Source: Archangium violaceum Cb vi76 (GTDB lineage Bacteria > Myxococcota > Myxococcia > Myxococcales > Myxococcaceae). Taken from it: DNA of 62,330 nucleotides. Shown piece after piece: positions 10,635-19,343 of the stretch (position 1 is the stretch's first letter; the number at the start of each line of letters is the position of its first letter). The stretch spans positions 1-62,330 of the forward strand of contig NZ_JPMI01000255.1 of NCBI RefSeq assembly GCF_000733295.1. The letters run 5' to 3'. The translations under genes were made by a program, and so were the position numbers. The notes under the pieces were generated by a model, which was not told the origin of the DNA, did not search any database, and saw nothing but the letters and a program-made list of their open reading frames with translations.

Positions 10635-11174
10635 TCAGGAAACGCCGCTGGTGCCGGGGCCGCGGAAGATGTCCTTGATGGGCCGCTCGGGGATGAGCGG
10701 CTGACGGTCGCGCAGGGCGTAGTCCTTGCGGAGCGGGTGGCCCTGGAACTCCTCGTACAGCAACACGCGGCGCAGGTCCGGGTGTCCCGAGAAGCGGATG
10801 CCGTAGAAGTCCCAGACGAAGCGCTCCCACCAGTCGGCGCCGCGGAACACGGACACGATAGAGGGCAGCTCCGGACGGGCCTCGCTCACGCGCACCTTGA
10901 AGCGCACGTGCTCGTGCCGCGACAGCGAGTAGACGAAGTAGACGACCTCGAAGCGCGGATCATTCTCCGCCAGGTGCAGGCGGTCCACCGCGTCGATGGA
11001 GGTGAAGAGCTTGAAGTCCAGCTCGTTCTTCAGGAACGCGGCGACCTTGGGAAGGTGCTCCGCGTGGATGACGGCCCAGGCGCCGCCAGTGCGGTCGAGG
11101 TAGCGCTCCGCCACCGCCTCCGGAAACTGGGCGGTGACCCTGTCCAGTGCGAAAGTGCTCAAAGGGGGCCCCAA
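10635..11174 (-). CDS. nuoC: NADH-quinone oxidoreductase subunit C
   Basis: NuoC (30 kDa/Nqo5) is a peripheral-arm subunit that docks on NuoD. The 179-residue length is normal. Family signatures are seen: ERFVWDFYGIRFSGHPDLRR and FQGHPLRKDY near the C-terminus. The longest frame opens with a TTG at 11174; TTG 11162 or GTG 11138 are alternatives, and no clear ribosome-binding site decides between them. A well-formed promoter lies directly upstream (11198-11226), making this the first gene of a nuoCDGHI transcription unit that is physically separated from nuoAB by a cyclase gene. Confidence 0.93.
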   Translation of the reverse strand: MGPPLSTFALDRVTAQFPEAVAERYLDRTGGAWAVIHAEHLPKVAAFLKNELDFKLFTSIDAVDRLHLAENDPRFEVVYFVYSLSRHEHVRFKVRVSEARPELPSIVSVFRGADWWERFVWDFYGIRFSGHPDLRRVLLYEEFQGHPLRKDYALRDRQPLIPERPIKDIFRGPGTSGVS

Positions 11175-11197
11175 TGCTGGCTATGGAATCCGGCGCG

Positions 11198-11226
11198 TTA
11201 TAAGGATGCGCCCCGGGGGGCGTCAA
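11198..11226 (-). promoter_or_regulatory. Promoter of nuoCDGHI
   Basis: On the minus strand TTGACG (11221-11226), a 17-base spacer and TTATAA (11198-11203) match a housekeeping-sigma promoter closely. The predicted transcript would begin near 11191, leaving a very short leader before nuoC. Confidence 0.65.
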
Positions 11227-11235
11227 CGTAATCCC

Positions 11236-12579
11236 TCAGGCATCCTCACGACTTACGCGAGTCAGAAGCCGACGTTCGCCGGAATGGGACTTCCGGGCCG
11301 ACTCCTCGGTGCCCTCCCGGGCGCCACGTGGCCCGGGAATGAAGGTGGAGACGGGCTCGCGTTTGCCGGCCACCGGGGTGGGGGGCAGCTCCCGCCAGTG
11401 GAAGCCCTCTCCCGCCCGCTCCCGGGTCTCGCGGGAGACGAGCACCGGGGTGCGGTGCTGCTTGGTGAGGTGCTCGATGCGGCTGGCCAGGTTCACCGTG
11501 TCGCCAATGGCGGTGTACTCCAGGCGGCGGGCGGTGGAGCCGATGTTGCCGAGCACCACCCGGCCGGTGTGCAGGCCCACCCCCATGCGCAGGCCGGGTT
11601 CGCCCCGGGCGAGCCGCTCGGCGTTCAGCACCTCCAGCTCGAGCACCATCTCCAGGGCGCACTCCACGGCGCGCCGGGGGTGCGCCGGATCCGGCAGGGG
11701 CGCGCCGAAGTACACCATGAGTGCGTCCCCGATGAACTTGTCGAGCGTGCCGCCGTGGCGGAACACCACCTCCACCATGCGCCCGTAGTACTCGTTGAGG
11801 ACGGCCACCACGGCCTCGGGGGTCAGCCGCTCGCTGAGGGCGGTGAAGTCGCGCAGGTCCGCGAAGAGGATGGTCACCTCGCGCACCTCGGGGGTGGACA
11901 CGGGCGAGGCCAGGTCCTGGAGGCGATCGGCCACAGCGGGGGAGAAGTAGCGGCCGAGCTGGGCGCGCTTGAGCTCCTCGCTCGTCACCGCGGAGATGAG
12001 CACGCGGATGCGGTGGAAGAGGTAGCGCGCGGCGGCGCCCGTCAGCACCAGCACCACCACCGCCACCACCCGCGCCCCCATGCCGATGGAGGCCTCCGCT
12101 TGCAGGGCCACCTCGGCCAGGGCGGACGTCACCGTCACGGCGATGAGCACCGGGCGGCGCAGGGACAGCGCGGACAGGACGATGACGCAGCAGTAGAGGC
12201 CCAGGGTGAAACCCGCCACGCCTCCGGGTGAAGGCGAGACGGGCAGGGCGAGGTGCTGCAGCCAGTAGATGGCCGGCACGTCCACCACCGCGAGCGACAG
12301 CCCGGCCCAACTCGCTCCCGGGGGCCAGCGCAGCACGACGCCCACCGTCATCGCGGTGCACACCCAATAGGCGCTGAAGGGCGGGAGGTACACCTCCCAG
12401 TCCGCCAGCCCCTGCACCCGGGCCAGGTACACCGTGACGGCCAGGATGGCGGACACGCCGAGGAAGCGCAGCAGCGCCAGGCGCACGGTGTTGTGCCGGC
12501 GCTCCTCCTCGAGGGCCCTCCCCACCGGCTCCCGCAGGAAGTCGATGAGAGGGGGTCGTGTCTGCCCAGGCTCGTCCAC
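11236..12579 (-). CDS. Membrane-anchored class IIIb adenylate/guanylate cyclase
   Basis: The 447-residue protein has an N-terminal domain with about five or six hydrophobic helices (residues 40-190) and a cytoplasmic class III cyclase domain (about 230-410). Both metal Asp residues ([16 protein letters not shown]), the substrate Lys, and the catalytic Asn and Arg of GDTVNLASR are intact. Thr occupies the usual base-selecting Asp position (YTAIGD), as in class IIIb enzymes. It is therefore predicted to be active, unlike the CHASE2 cyclase in this window. It sits between nuoB and nuoC but is bracketed by a terminator and a promoter. Start GTG 12579 is the first available codon and lacks a strong ribosome-binding site. 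Confidence 0.9.
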   Translation of the reverse strand: MDEPGQTRPPLIDFLREPVGRALEEERRHNTVRLALLRFLGVSAILAVTVYLARVQGLADWEVYLPPFSAYWVCTAMTVGVVLRWPPGASWAGLSLAVVDVPAIYWLQHLALPVSPSPGGVAGFTLGLYCCVIVLSALSLRRPVLIAVTVTSALAEVALQAEASIGMGARVVAVVVLVLTGAAARYLFHRIRVLISAVTSEELKRAQLGRYFSPAVADRLQDLASPVSTPEVREVTILFADLRDFTALSERLTPEAVVAVLNEYYGRMVEVVFRHGGTLDKFIGDALMVYFGAPLPDPAHPRRAVECALEMVLELEVLNAERLARGEPGLRMGVGLHTGRVVLGNIGSTARRLEYTAIGDTVNLASRIEHLTKQHRTPVLVSRETRERAGEGFHWRELPPTPVAGKREPVSTFIPGPRGAREGTEESARKSHSGERRLLTRVSREDA

Positions 12580-12695
12580 GCGATCTCGGCGTTAGGGGGG
12601 GGAATGGCGCATTCTCGCACGTACCCTGGAGGTCCGCACGGCTCGCGAGCCCGCCTGCTCGCCACTCGATTGCCACTGCAACTGGAGGCAGTGAA

Positions 12696-12737
12696 AAGGC
12701 GAGGGCCCCGCCACCTCCGGAGAGGTTCGCGGGGCCC
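12696..12737 (-). terminator. Intrinsic terminator after nuoB
   Basis: GGGCCCCGC (12703-12711) pairs with GCGGGGCCC (12729-12737) in a 9-bp stem. Read on the minus strand, the stem is followed by TCGCCTTTTC. Its position 33 bases beyond the nuoB stop makes it a convincing rho-independent terminator for nuoAB. Confidence 0.75.
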
Positions 12738-12769
12738 TGGGACCACGGCACCGTGGGGTGCGCGGAGGC

Positions 12770-13327
<558 letters not shown>

Positions 13328-13342
13328 GATTCCTCAGTCCCC

Positions 13343-13726
13343 TCAGTGCTCCCACTCGAGGGCGCCCTTCTTCCAGATGTAGATAAGGCCCACCACGAGC
13401 GTCGCCGCGAAAACGAGCATCTCCACGTAGCCGAACCAGCCGAGCGCCTGGAAGTTCACCGCCCAGGGGTACAGGAACACGGCTTCGACGTCGAACACGA
13501 TGAAGAGCAGGGCCACCACGTAGAACTTCACCGCGAAGCGCTGGCGCGCCGGACCACTGCTCTCGGAGCCGGCCTCGAAGGGGGCGGACTTGATGGAGCT
13601 CGGACGCTTGGGGCCCAGGGCGGCGGCCAGCTTCACGATGATGAGCGACAGCACACCCGCGAGCAGCAACGCGATCGCCAGCGGCAGGTAGGGCGCCAGG
13701 GGGTTGGGGTCGAGCGTGGGGTTCAT
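13343..13726 (-). CDS. nuoA: NADH-quinone oxidoreductase subunit A
   Basis: NuoA (ND3/Nqo7) is a three-helix membrane subunit beside NuoH. The 127-residue protein has three hydrophobic segments (about 13-35, 67-88 and 98-117), the acidic loop with PFEAGSESSG (the usual Cys of bovine ND3 is absent, as in most bacteria) and the conserved FIVFDVEAVFLYPWA. ATG 13726 begins the conserved N-terminus. The promoter lies so close that the mRNA would be almost leaderless. It is divergent from the chemoreceptor gene. Confidence 0.96.
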   Translation of the reverse strand: MNPTLDPNPLAPYLPLAIALLLAGVLSLIIVKLAAALGPKRPSSIKSAPFEAGSESSGPARQRFAVKFYVVALLFIVFDVEAVFLYPWAVNFQALGWFGYVEMLVFAATLVVGLIYIWKKGALEWEH

Positions 13727-13735
13727 TCGGCGCGG

Positions 13736-13764
13736 ACCCTAGGGACACCGGGCAGCCGTGTCAA
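13736..13764 (-). promoter_or_regulatory. Promoter of nuoAB
   Basis: On the minus strand a perfect TTGACA (13759-13764), a 17-base spacer and TAGGGT (13736-13741) form a good housekeeping promoter. Transcription would begin within a few bases of the nuoA ATG. Confidence 0.6.
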
Positions 13765-13863
13765 TGGAGAAACCCCGGAAGCCAAGCCCTGGACATGACA
13801 GCGGAAAGCCCCGGGTCACGCCTGGCCGTCCGCCCTCCGGTTCCAGCGGCCGGGACGGGGAGT

Positions 13864-13893
13864 TTGACGCTCCGCGCACCGGGCGCCTAGGGT
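13864..13893 (+). promoter_or_regulatory. Promoter of chemoreceptor gene
   Basis: TTGACG (13864-13869), an 18-base spacer and TAGGGT (13888-13893) lie about 45 bases upstream of the chemoreceptor start. The -10 hexamer is identical to that of the divergent nuoA promoter. Confidence 0.55.
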
Positions 13894-13938
13894 CACGGAC
13901 TGGTGCGGCTTCCGATCAGATTAGGAGAGAGCCCGGGC

Positions 13939-15528
13939 ATGTGGGGTCGTCTCAGTTTGCGCTGGCAGGTGGCGTTCGCGGTGCTGGTTCCCAGCATCGC
14001 CGTGGCCCTGTTCAGCGGTTTCTACTTTCCGGATCAGCAGCGGAAGTCGGCGCGGGCGCGGATCGAGGATCGTACCCGGGTGGTGGGCCTGCTCGCGTCG
14101 CATGAGCTCTCGGCCGTGTTGGAGCAGGCGGGGGTGACGGCTCCGGATCGTTCGGAGTCCCAGCCGATGGCCACGCGGGACGGCAGTCTGCGGCTCGTGC
14201 CACAGGTGTCGCGGGTCTTCGATCGGGTGGAGCAGGTGGGGGCGGTGTCCTTCCAGGCGGTGCTCACGCCCGGGGACAAGATCCTGTCCGAGCGTGGCAC
14301 CGTGCCGAAGGGGCTGAAGGGCGCACCGAACGAGGGCGAGGAGTGCTCGGTGCGCCTGCAGGACAATCCGGTGGTCTTCTGCAGGTTGTCCGGGAACCAC
14401 ACCTACGTGGTGGGTCTGGATGCCGACGCCGACGAGATGAAGCCGGAGTCCATGCAGGAGGCCCTCCTGGTGTACCTGGGCGCCATGGTGGTGGGCCTGT
14501 TCATCACCTTCTTCATCGGGAGGGCCATCGCCGAGCCGGTGACGCGCATGACGCAGGCGGCGCGCGAGGTGTCGCAGGGAGACCTGTCGCTCAGCGAGAT
14601 GGACGTGGCCTCCGCGGGCGAGGTGCGCATGATGGCGCACTCCTTCAACGAGATGCTCGGCACGCTGCGCGGCACGGTGTCGGAGTTGCTGGCGCGGTTG
14701 GAGCAGCTCTCCAGCGCCTCGCGTGGGCTGACGGGCGCGTCGGCGGACCAGGAGCACGTCATCAGCCAGCAGGCGGCGTACGCCCAGCAGATCGCCGCGA
14801 CCTTCGAGGAGCTGAGCCGCACGGCGGAACAGATTTCGAGCTCCACCGAGGTGGTGGAGTCCAGCGCGCGGCGCACGCACGAGGCGGTGGCCGAGGCGAT
14901 GGCGGTGGTGGCGCAGGTGGTGGCGGGCATCAACGACATCCGCATGGAGTCCAAGGGCGTGGCGGACGCCATCGTGGGCCTCAACCAGGACCTGCAGCAG
15001 GTGTCGAAGATCGCCCAGGTGATCAACCAGGTGGCGGAGCGCTCGGACCTGCTGGCGCTGAACGCGGCGCTGGAGGGCACCAAGGCGGGCGAGGTGGGCC
15101 GGGGCTTCTCGCTGGTGGCGGCGGAGATGCGCAAGCTGGCGGAGAACGTGTCCGCATCGGCGCGCGACATCGCCCGTATCGTGGAGAAGGTGCAGGACTC
15201 GGGCAACGAGGCGGCCACCAAGGCGCGCGTGGGCATGGCCACGAGCGACCGGGGCGTGGAGGTGGCGGAGCAGGCCTCGGCGGTCTTCCAGCGCATCGTG
15301 GAGCTGGCGCGCGGCACGAGCGAGGCGGCGCGGCAGATCACCATCGCCACGCGGCAGCAGCGTCAGTCCAGCGAGCAGGCGGTGCAGGGCGCGCGCAACG
15401 TGGCCGAGCTGGTGAAGCAGGGCGTGGACGCGACGGGCCGCACCACGCGGATCGCGCAGGATCTACAGAACGTGGCGGACAGCCTCACGGTGCTCACCAG
15501 CAAGTTCAAGGTGGCCCGCGACCGCTGA
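13939..15528 (+). CDS. Methyl-accepting chemotaxis protein
   Basis: The 529-residue chemoreceptor has an N-terminal membrane helix (about 8-30), a periplasmic segment of about 140 residues, a second helix (about 175-200), a HAMP domain and a long helical cytoplasmic region. The hairpin tip reads NQVAERSDLLALNAALEGTK, the conserved contact site for CheA and CheW. Note ALEGTKAGEVG in place of the usual ALEAARAGE. No C-terminal CheR-binding pentapeptide is visible. ATG 13939 is preferred over the longer GTG 13903 because an AGGAGAG ribosome-binding site lies nine bases upstream. It should signal to one of the Che-like systems; the ligand is unknown. Confidence 0.93.
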   Translation: MWGRLSLRWQVAFAVLVPSIAVALFSGFYFPDQQRKSARARIEDRTRVVGLLASHELSAVLEQAGVTAPDRSESQPMATRDGSLRLVPQVSRVFDRVEQVGAVSFQAVLTPGDKILSERGTVPKGLKGAPNEGEECSVRLQDNPVVFCRLSGNHTYVVGLDADADEMKPESMQEALLVYLGAMVVGLFITFFIGRAIAEPVTRMTQAAREVSQGDLSLSEMDVASAGEVRMMAHSFNEMLGTLRGTVSELLARLEQLSSASRGLTGASADQEHVISQQAAYAQQIAATFEELSRTAEQISSSTEVVESSARRTHEAVAEAMAVVAQVVAGINDIRMESKGVADAIVGLNQDLQQVSKIAQVINQVAERSDLLALNAALEGTKAGEVGRGFSLVAAEMRKLAENVSASARDIARIVEKVQDSGNEAATKARVGMATSDRGVEVAEQASAVFQRIVELARGTSEAARQITIATRQQRQSSEQAVQGARNVAELVKQGVDATGRTTRIAQDLQNVADSLTVLTSKFKVARDR

Positions 15529-15531
15529 ACT

Positions 15532-15564
15532 CCCTCTCCCTCTGGGAGAGGGCCGGGGTGAGGG
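15532..15564. repeat. REP-like palindrome, copy 4
   Basis: Arms 15532-15540 (CCCTCTCCC) and 15544-15552 (GGGAGAGGG) are followed by GGGGTGAGGG. It starts three bases after the chemoreceptor stop, again between convergent genes. Confidence 0.8.
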
Positions 15565-15642
15565 TCTTCCACCCAGCCGTACCCACTGAGCGCTCAGGCC
15601 GGCACGAGCTGGATGCGCGTCTTCCATGACAGGGGTTGCCCG

Positions 15643-16470
15643 CTACGCCCGCGTCGATGCGGCCCGGGCGCGCAGCTTCTCGAAGTTCTCCGGGGGCGTC
15701 GTCGAGTCACCGGGGCGCCTGCCTGGCGTCACCTGCTCGCCGTGGAAGTCGCTGCCCCCGGTGGTCACCAGCTCGAACTCCTTCGCGAACCTCAGATACT
15801 TCTCCCGCACGCTCGGGTTGTGATCCGTGTGCAGCGCCTCCAGCCCGTCCAGGCCCTCGCGCGCCAGTTGCAGGATGTCGTAGCGCTCCAGCTTGGAGCT
15901 GCCCGGGTGAGCCAGCGTGGCCGTGCCTCCCGCGCGGTGGATGAGCCGGATGGCGGCCCGTCCCTCCAGCTTGAACCGGTCCGTCCACGCCGGCTTGCCC
16001 GCGCCCAGGAACCGGTCGAACGCCTCCTTCACGTCCAGACACCAGCCCTTCTCCACCAGCAGCCGCGCCAGGTGCGGCCTCCCCAGTTGCGCGCTCCCGG
16101 CAATCGCCCGCACCTCCTCCATCCGCACCGGGAAGCCCAGCTTCCGCATCTGCTCCACCATCCGCTCCATGCGCTGCTCGCGCTCCACCCGCAGCCGCTC
16201 CGCGAAACGGGCCAGCTCCGGGAAGTCCGGCCGCACGAAGTGCCCCAGGATGTGCACCTCCTTCTTCAGCACGAACGCGGACACCTCGATGCCCGGCACC
16301 AGCTCCACCCCGTGCGCCCTCGCCGCCTCCGCCGCCTCCGCCAGCCCCGCCACCGTGTCGTGGTCCGTCACCGCCAGCGCTGTCACCCCCGCGCTCGCCG
16401 CGAGGGACAGCAGCTCGGCGGGCGAGTGTTGGCCATCACTCGCCGTGGTGTGGGAATGCAGATCAATCAC
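15643..16470 (-). CDS. PHP-domain phosphoesterase (RNase AM/YciV-like)
   Basis: The 275-residue protein is a PHP-fold metallohydrolase of the YciV/TrpH type, known members of which remove 5' nucleotides from RNA or hydrolyse nucleoside 3',5'-bisphosphates. Metal ligands are visible in DLHSHTTASDG, VTDHDT, the PGIEVS motif, the TLAHPG motif and the C-terminal GGSDFHG. There is no signal peptide, so it is cytoplasmic. GTG 16470 places the HSH motif at residue 5-7 as in the family and has GGAG upstream. It converges with the chemoreceptor gene and is divergent from the next operon. The exact substrate is inferred from family only. Confidence 0.88.
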   Translation of the reverse strand: MIDLHSHTTASDGQHSPAELLSLAASAGVTALAVTDHDTVAGLAEAAEAARAHGVELVPGIEVSAFVLKKEVHILGHFVRPDFPELARFAERLRVEREQRMERMVEQMRKLGFPVRMEEVRAIAGSAQLGRPHLARLLVEKGWCLDVKEAFDRFLGAGKPAWTDRFKLEGRAAIRLIHRAGGTATLAHPGSSKLERYDILQLAREGLDGLEALHTDHNPSVREKYLRFAKEFELVTTGGSDFHGEQVTPGRRPGDSTTPPENFEKLRARAASTRA

Positions 16471-16491
16471 GGCTCACTCCAGGGCCTCGGG

Positions 16492-16520
16492 TTGTACGCT
16501 CCGCCTACCATCCATAGGAT
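16492..16520 (+). promoter_or_regulatory. Promoter candidate upstream of the 16575 gene
   Basis: TTGTAC (16492-16497), a 17-base spacer and TAGGAT (16515-16520) precede an unknown small gene and the deoxyhypusine-synthase-like gene. Confidence 0.45.
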
Positions 16521-16574
16521 GTGGGATATCCCTTGGATTCGCCAGCCTGTGGGTTCCCCGGGAGGAGGAGCGTG

Positions 16575-16862
16575 ATGGCCAAGGACGACACCATCGAGAA
16601 CCGCGTGTACCTCTTCGAGTCGTTGGCGAGCAGCTACATCTCCGCCGCGTCCGAGATGCTGTCCTCCGACGACGAGGCCGTGCGCGCCCGGGCGCGGCGG
16701 GCCCTGGCGGAGCTGGCGTACGTGTCGTGTGTCGTGTCGGACACCGGGCACCTCACCGCCGAGCAGGTACGCGAGCGCGTGCTGGGCACTCCCAAGACGG
16801 AATTGACGCCGCCGGACGTGGAGCCGGATGACAAGGGCGCCAAGGGCAAGAAGCGCAAGTAA
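16575..16862 (+). CDS. Small hypothetical protein
   Basis: This 95-residue protein is not recognised. It is mostly helical, with an acidic first half and a charged Lys/Arg-rich tail (KGAKGKKRK), and has no membrane segment. ATG 16575 is chosen because GGAGGAG lies about seven bases upstream; a longer frame from 16521 has no such site. It precedes the deoxyhypusine-synthase-like gene by 44 bases and probably shares its transcript. Confidence 0.75.
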   Translation: MAKDDTIENRVYLFESLASSYISAASEMLSSDDEAVRARARRALAELAYVSCVVSDTGHLTAEQVRERVLGTPKTELTPPDVEPDDKGAKGKKRK

Positions 16863-16906
16863 ACCCGTGCTCCCCTCGGCGCGCGGGCGGTGGTAGATCG
16901 CGCGCC

Positions 16907-18118
16907 ATGGCCAAGAACCCCTCGAACAACCGAAAGAACCTGCGCGCCCACTACTCGGGAGCACGCAAGGCGGATCCGCGTCCCATCACCGGCAAGGAGT
17001 CGCCCACGGAGTTGCTCGAGCACGCCTTCTCGGCCTACGTGGGACGCCAGGAGCGCACCGCGTTCGAGTTGATGCGCCGCTCCATGGAGGTGGATGCCTC
17101 CATCTTCCTCACGCTCTCGGGCGCCATGACGCCGGCCGGCCTGCACCAGAGCTGCATCATCCCGCTCATCGAGAAGGGCGTCATCTCCGCCCTCACCACC
17201 ACCGGCGCCAACCTCTACCACGACGCCCACCGCATCATCGGCCACGCCATCCGCGAGGTGAACCCCAACGCGGGGGACCTCCAGTACCGCCTGGCCCGCA
17301 TCATCCGCATCTACGACCTGGGCTTCTGGGAGGAGGCCCTGCTGGACACCGACCGGCTCTTCTCCGCCCTCCTGCGCCGCCCCGAGTTCCAGCGCAAGAT
17401 GACCACGCCCGAGTTCCACTACCTGCTCGGCAAGAACATCCAGGCCATCGAGAAGAAGCTCGGCGTGAAGCAGCCCTCGCTGCTGTCCACCTGCTACAAG
17501 TACGGCGTGCCCATCTTCGTGGGCGCCGTGCAGGACGGCTCCATCTTCCTCAACGCCGTCAAGCTCAAGCGCCTCATGGGCGATGAGTTCAAGTTCGAGA
17601 TCGACATCAACGACGACGTCTACTGGATGTCGGCGATCCAGCACTACTGCCGCCACCACTTCTCCAACAAGATGGCCATCTGGATCCTCGGCGGCGGCGT
17701 GCCGAAGAACTACACGCTCCAGGGCGAGCCGCTGCTGGACCAGATTCTCGGCGTGCCCACGGACGGCTTCGACATCGACGTGCAGTTCTGCGTGGACCCG
17801 GTGGACAACGGCGCGCTCTCCAGCTGCCCGGCCGGTGAGGGCCACACCTGGGGCAAGGTGTCCATGGAGGCCGTGGAGGCCGGCTCCATGTATGTGCACA
17901 CCGACGTCACCGCCGTCTTCCCGTGGCTCACCCACGCGCTGCTCAGCGACACGAAGATGAAGCGCAAGCCGCGCCGGCTGATGGACGTGATGCAGGAGGC
18001 GGTGACGTTCCTGGACAAGGACGTGCAGAAGCGCCGCAAGTCGCTGCTGAAGACGATCGACTGGAGCCCCGACGAGGCGAAGCCGGATCCGACGGAGCAC
18101 GAGACCTACGTCCGCTGA
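16907..18118 (+). CDS. Deoxyhypusine synthase-like enzyme (probable polyamine aminobutyl transferase)
   Basis: The 403-residue protein belongs to the deoxyhypusine synthase family, NAD-dependent enzymes that move the aminobutyl group of spermidine onto eIF5A lysine in eukaryotes and archaea. The GGGVPKNY motif with Lys267 matches the catalytic lysine region, and SGAMTPAG and TTTGANLYHD match nucleotide-binding segments. Bacteria lack eIF5A, and characterised or proposed bacterial homologues act on free polyamines such as homospermidine. The speA gene elsewhere in this window supplies the agmatine route to putrescine, consistent with a polyamine role, but the product is inferred. It is cytoplasmic and followed 21 bases later by an OsmC gene. 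Confidence 0.88.
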   Translation: MAKNPSNNRKNLRAHYSGARKADPRPITGKESPTELLEHAFSAYVGRQERTAFELMRRSMEVDASIFLTLSGAMTPAGLHQSCIIPLIEKGVISALTTTGANLYHDAHRIIGHAIREVNPNAGDLQYRLARIIRIYDLGFWEEALLDTDRLFSALLRRPEFQRKMTTPEFHYLLGKNIQAIEKKLGVKQPSLLSTCYKYGVPIFVGAVQDGSIFLNAVKLKRLMGDEFKFEIDINDDVYWMSAIQHYCRHHFSNKMAIWILGGGVPKNYTLQGEPLLDQILGVPTDGFDIDVQFCVDPVDNGALSSCPAGEGHTWGKVSMEAVEAGSMYVHTDVTAVFPWLTHALLSDTKMKRKPRRLMDVMQEAVTFLDKDVQKRRKSLLKTIDWSPDEAKPDPTEHETYVR

Positions 18119-18139
18119 GGCGGCGTCAGAACAGGAGCC

Positions 18140-18586
18140 ATGACCATGAGCCAACCCACTCCCGCCACCGGCGTCGTGATGAACGTCGCGAGCGCGCCGG
18201 GCTTCCACTGCAAGCTGGAGCACGGCCCGTCCGGCACGAAGATCACCACCGAGGCCCCCAAGGACAACGGCGGCACGGGCATGTCCTTCTCGCCCACGGA
18301 CCTCGTGGGCGCGGCGCTCGCCTCCTGCGCCCTCACCACCATGGCCCTGGCCGCCTCGCGCGAGGGGATTCCCTTCGGTGATGCGCGCGCCCGGGTGGAG
18401 AAGCGCATGACGCCTCCGCCGCGCCGCATCGGCGAGCTGGTGCTGGAGATCGACATGCCCGCGGGCCTCTCCGCCGCGCACCGCGCCCGGCTGGAGGAGG
18501 TGGCGCACGGCTGCCCCGTCACGCGCAGCCTGCACCCGGACGTGAAGATTCCCCTGACCTTCCGCTACCCCGACGAGGCCCGGTAG
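18140..18586 (+). CDS. OsmC/Ohr family protein
   Basis: The 148-residue protein has the OsmC fold, whose members reduce organic hydroperoxides with two cysteines. Both are visible: ASCALTTM in the central helix and GCPVTRSL near the C-terminus. Length is typical. ATG 18140 has CAGGAG upstream. It is 21 bases after the deoxyhypusine-synthase-like gene and may be co-transcribed. The family spans peroxidases and proteins of unknown substrate, so only a general thiol-redox role is claimed. Confidence 0.88.
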   Translation: MTMSQPTPATGVVMNVASAPGFHCKLEHGPSGTKITTEAPKDNGGTGMSFSPTDLVGAALASCALTTMALAASREGIPFGDARARVEKRMTPPPRRIGELVLEIDMPAGLSAAHRARLEEVAHGCPVTRSLHPDVKIPLTFRYPDEAR

Positions 18587-18702
18587 GCGGAAGAAGGCCC
18601 GCTCCGCCGTCTGCCCTCCGATCGCCCGGGCGTGGTGTCCTGCGCCAGCGCCCGGGCATGCCGACCCTCCGCACGGGTGGGAACGAGCACCAGGAGGGTG
18701 GC

Positions 18703-19242
18703 GTGAACGTGGCGCTGTTGAGGATCTACCTGAATGATCATCTGGCGGGCTCGCTCGGGGGCCTGGAACTGGCGCGCCGCGCGAAGGCGGAGAACGCCGA
18801 CAACGCCGTGGGTGAGTTCCTGGAGACCTTTCATCGGGAGTTGCTGGAGGATCGCGAGATCCTCCTGAGCGTGATGTCGGCCCTGGGGTTCAAGCGTGAC
18901 CTGCTGAAGCAGGGCGCGGCCTGGGTGGCCGAGAAGCTGGGCCGCCTGAAGCTCAACGGACAGCTGCTGGGCTACTCGCCCCTGAGCCGTGTGGTGGAGC
19001 TGGAAGGGCTGTGCCTGGGCACCGAGGGGCGGTTGTCCATGTGGCGGACGCTGCGGCGGCTGTCGCGCAAGGACGAGCGCCTGGGCCGCTTCGACTTCTC
19101 CTCGCTCATCGCCCGGGCCGAGCACCAGCGGCGCACCCTGGAGCGGCTGCGCCAGCAGTGCTCGGACGAGGCCTTCCTCGAACTGGGAGCGGGCTCGGTG
19201 CTGCGCCTCACTCCCTCACCCGCCGAGGGAGAGGCGCATTGA
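18703..19242 (+). CDS. Hypothetical helical protein, possibly ferritin-like
   Basis: The product (179 residues from GTG 18703) is almost entirely helical, with an N-terminal segment LLRIYLNDHLAGSLGGLELA and regularly spaced Glu and His that recall a four-helix ferritin-like bundle. No complete ExxH diiron pair is certain, so this is a guess. AGGAGG five bases before GTG 18703 decides the start; an ATG at 18658 would add 15 residues. The last codons contain a partly matching copy of the CCCTCACCC/GGGAGAGG repeat. No membrane segment is present. Confidence 0.7.
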   Translation: MNVALLRIYLNDHLAGSLGGLELARRAKAENADNAVGEFLETFHRELLEDREILLSVMSALGFKRDLLKQGAAWVAEKLGRLKLNGQLLGYSPLSRVVELEGLCLGTEGRLSMWRTLRRLSRKDERLGRFDFSSLIARAEHQRRTLERLRQQCSDEAFLELGAGSVLRLTPSPAEGEAH

Positions 19243-19343
19243 CCTGGGCGGCACCACGCTGAGGAGCCGCGGGAACTGGAAACGGGTTGCCTGCACGCAG
19301 CGGGATTCTGGCCCGGACGGGATGCGCCTATAAGGTGCCTCCC

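Noticed and set aside
19206..19236. Fifth copy of the CCCTCTCCC repeat
   Set aside because: Only parts match (CCCTCACCC and GAGGGAGAGG), and it lies within coding sequence; at most a decayed relic.
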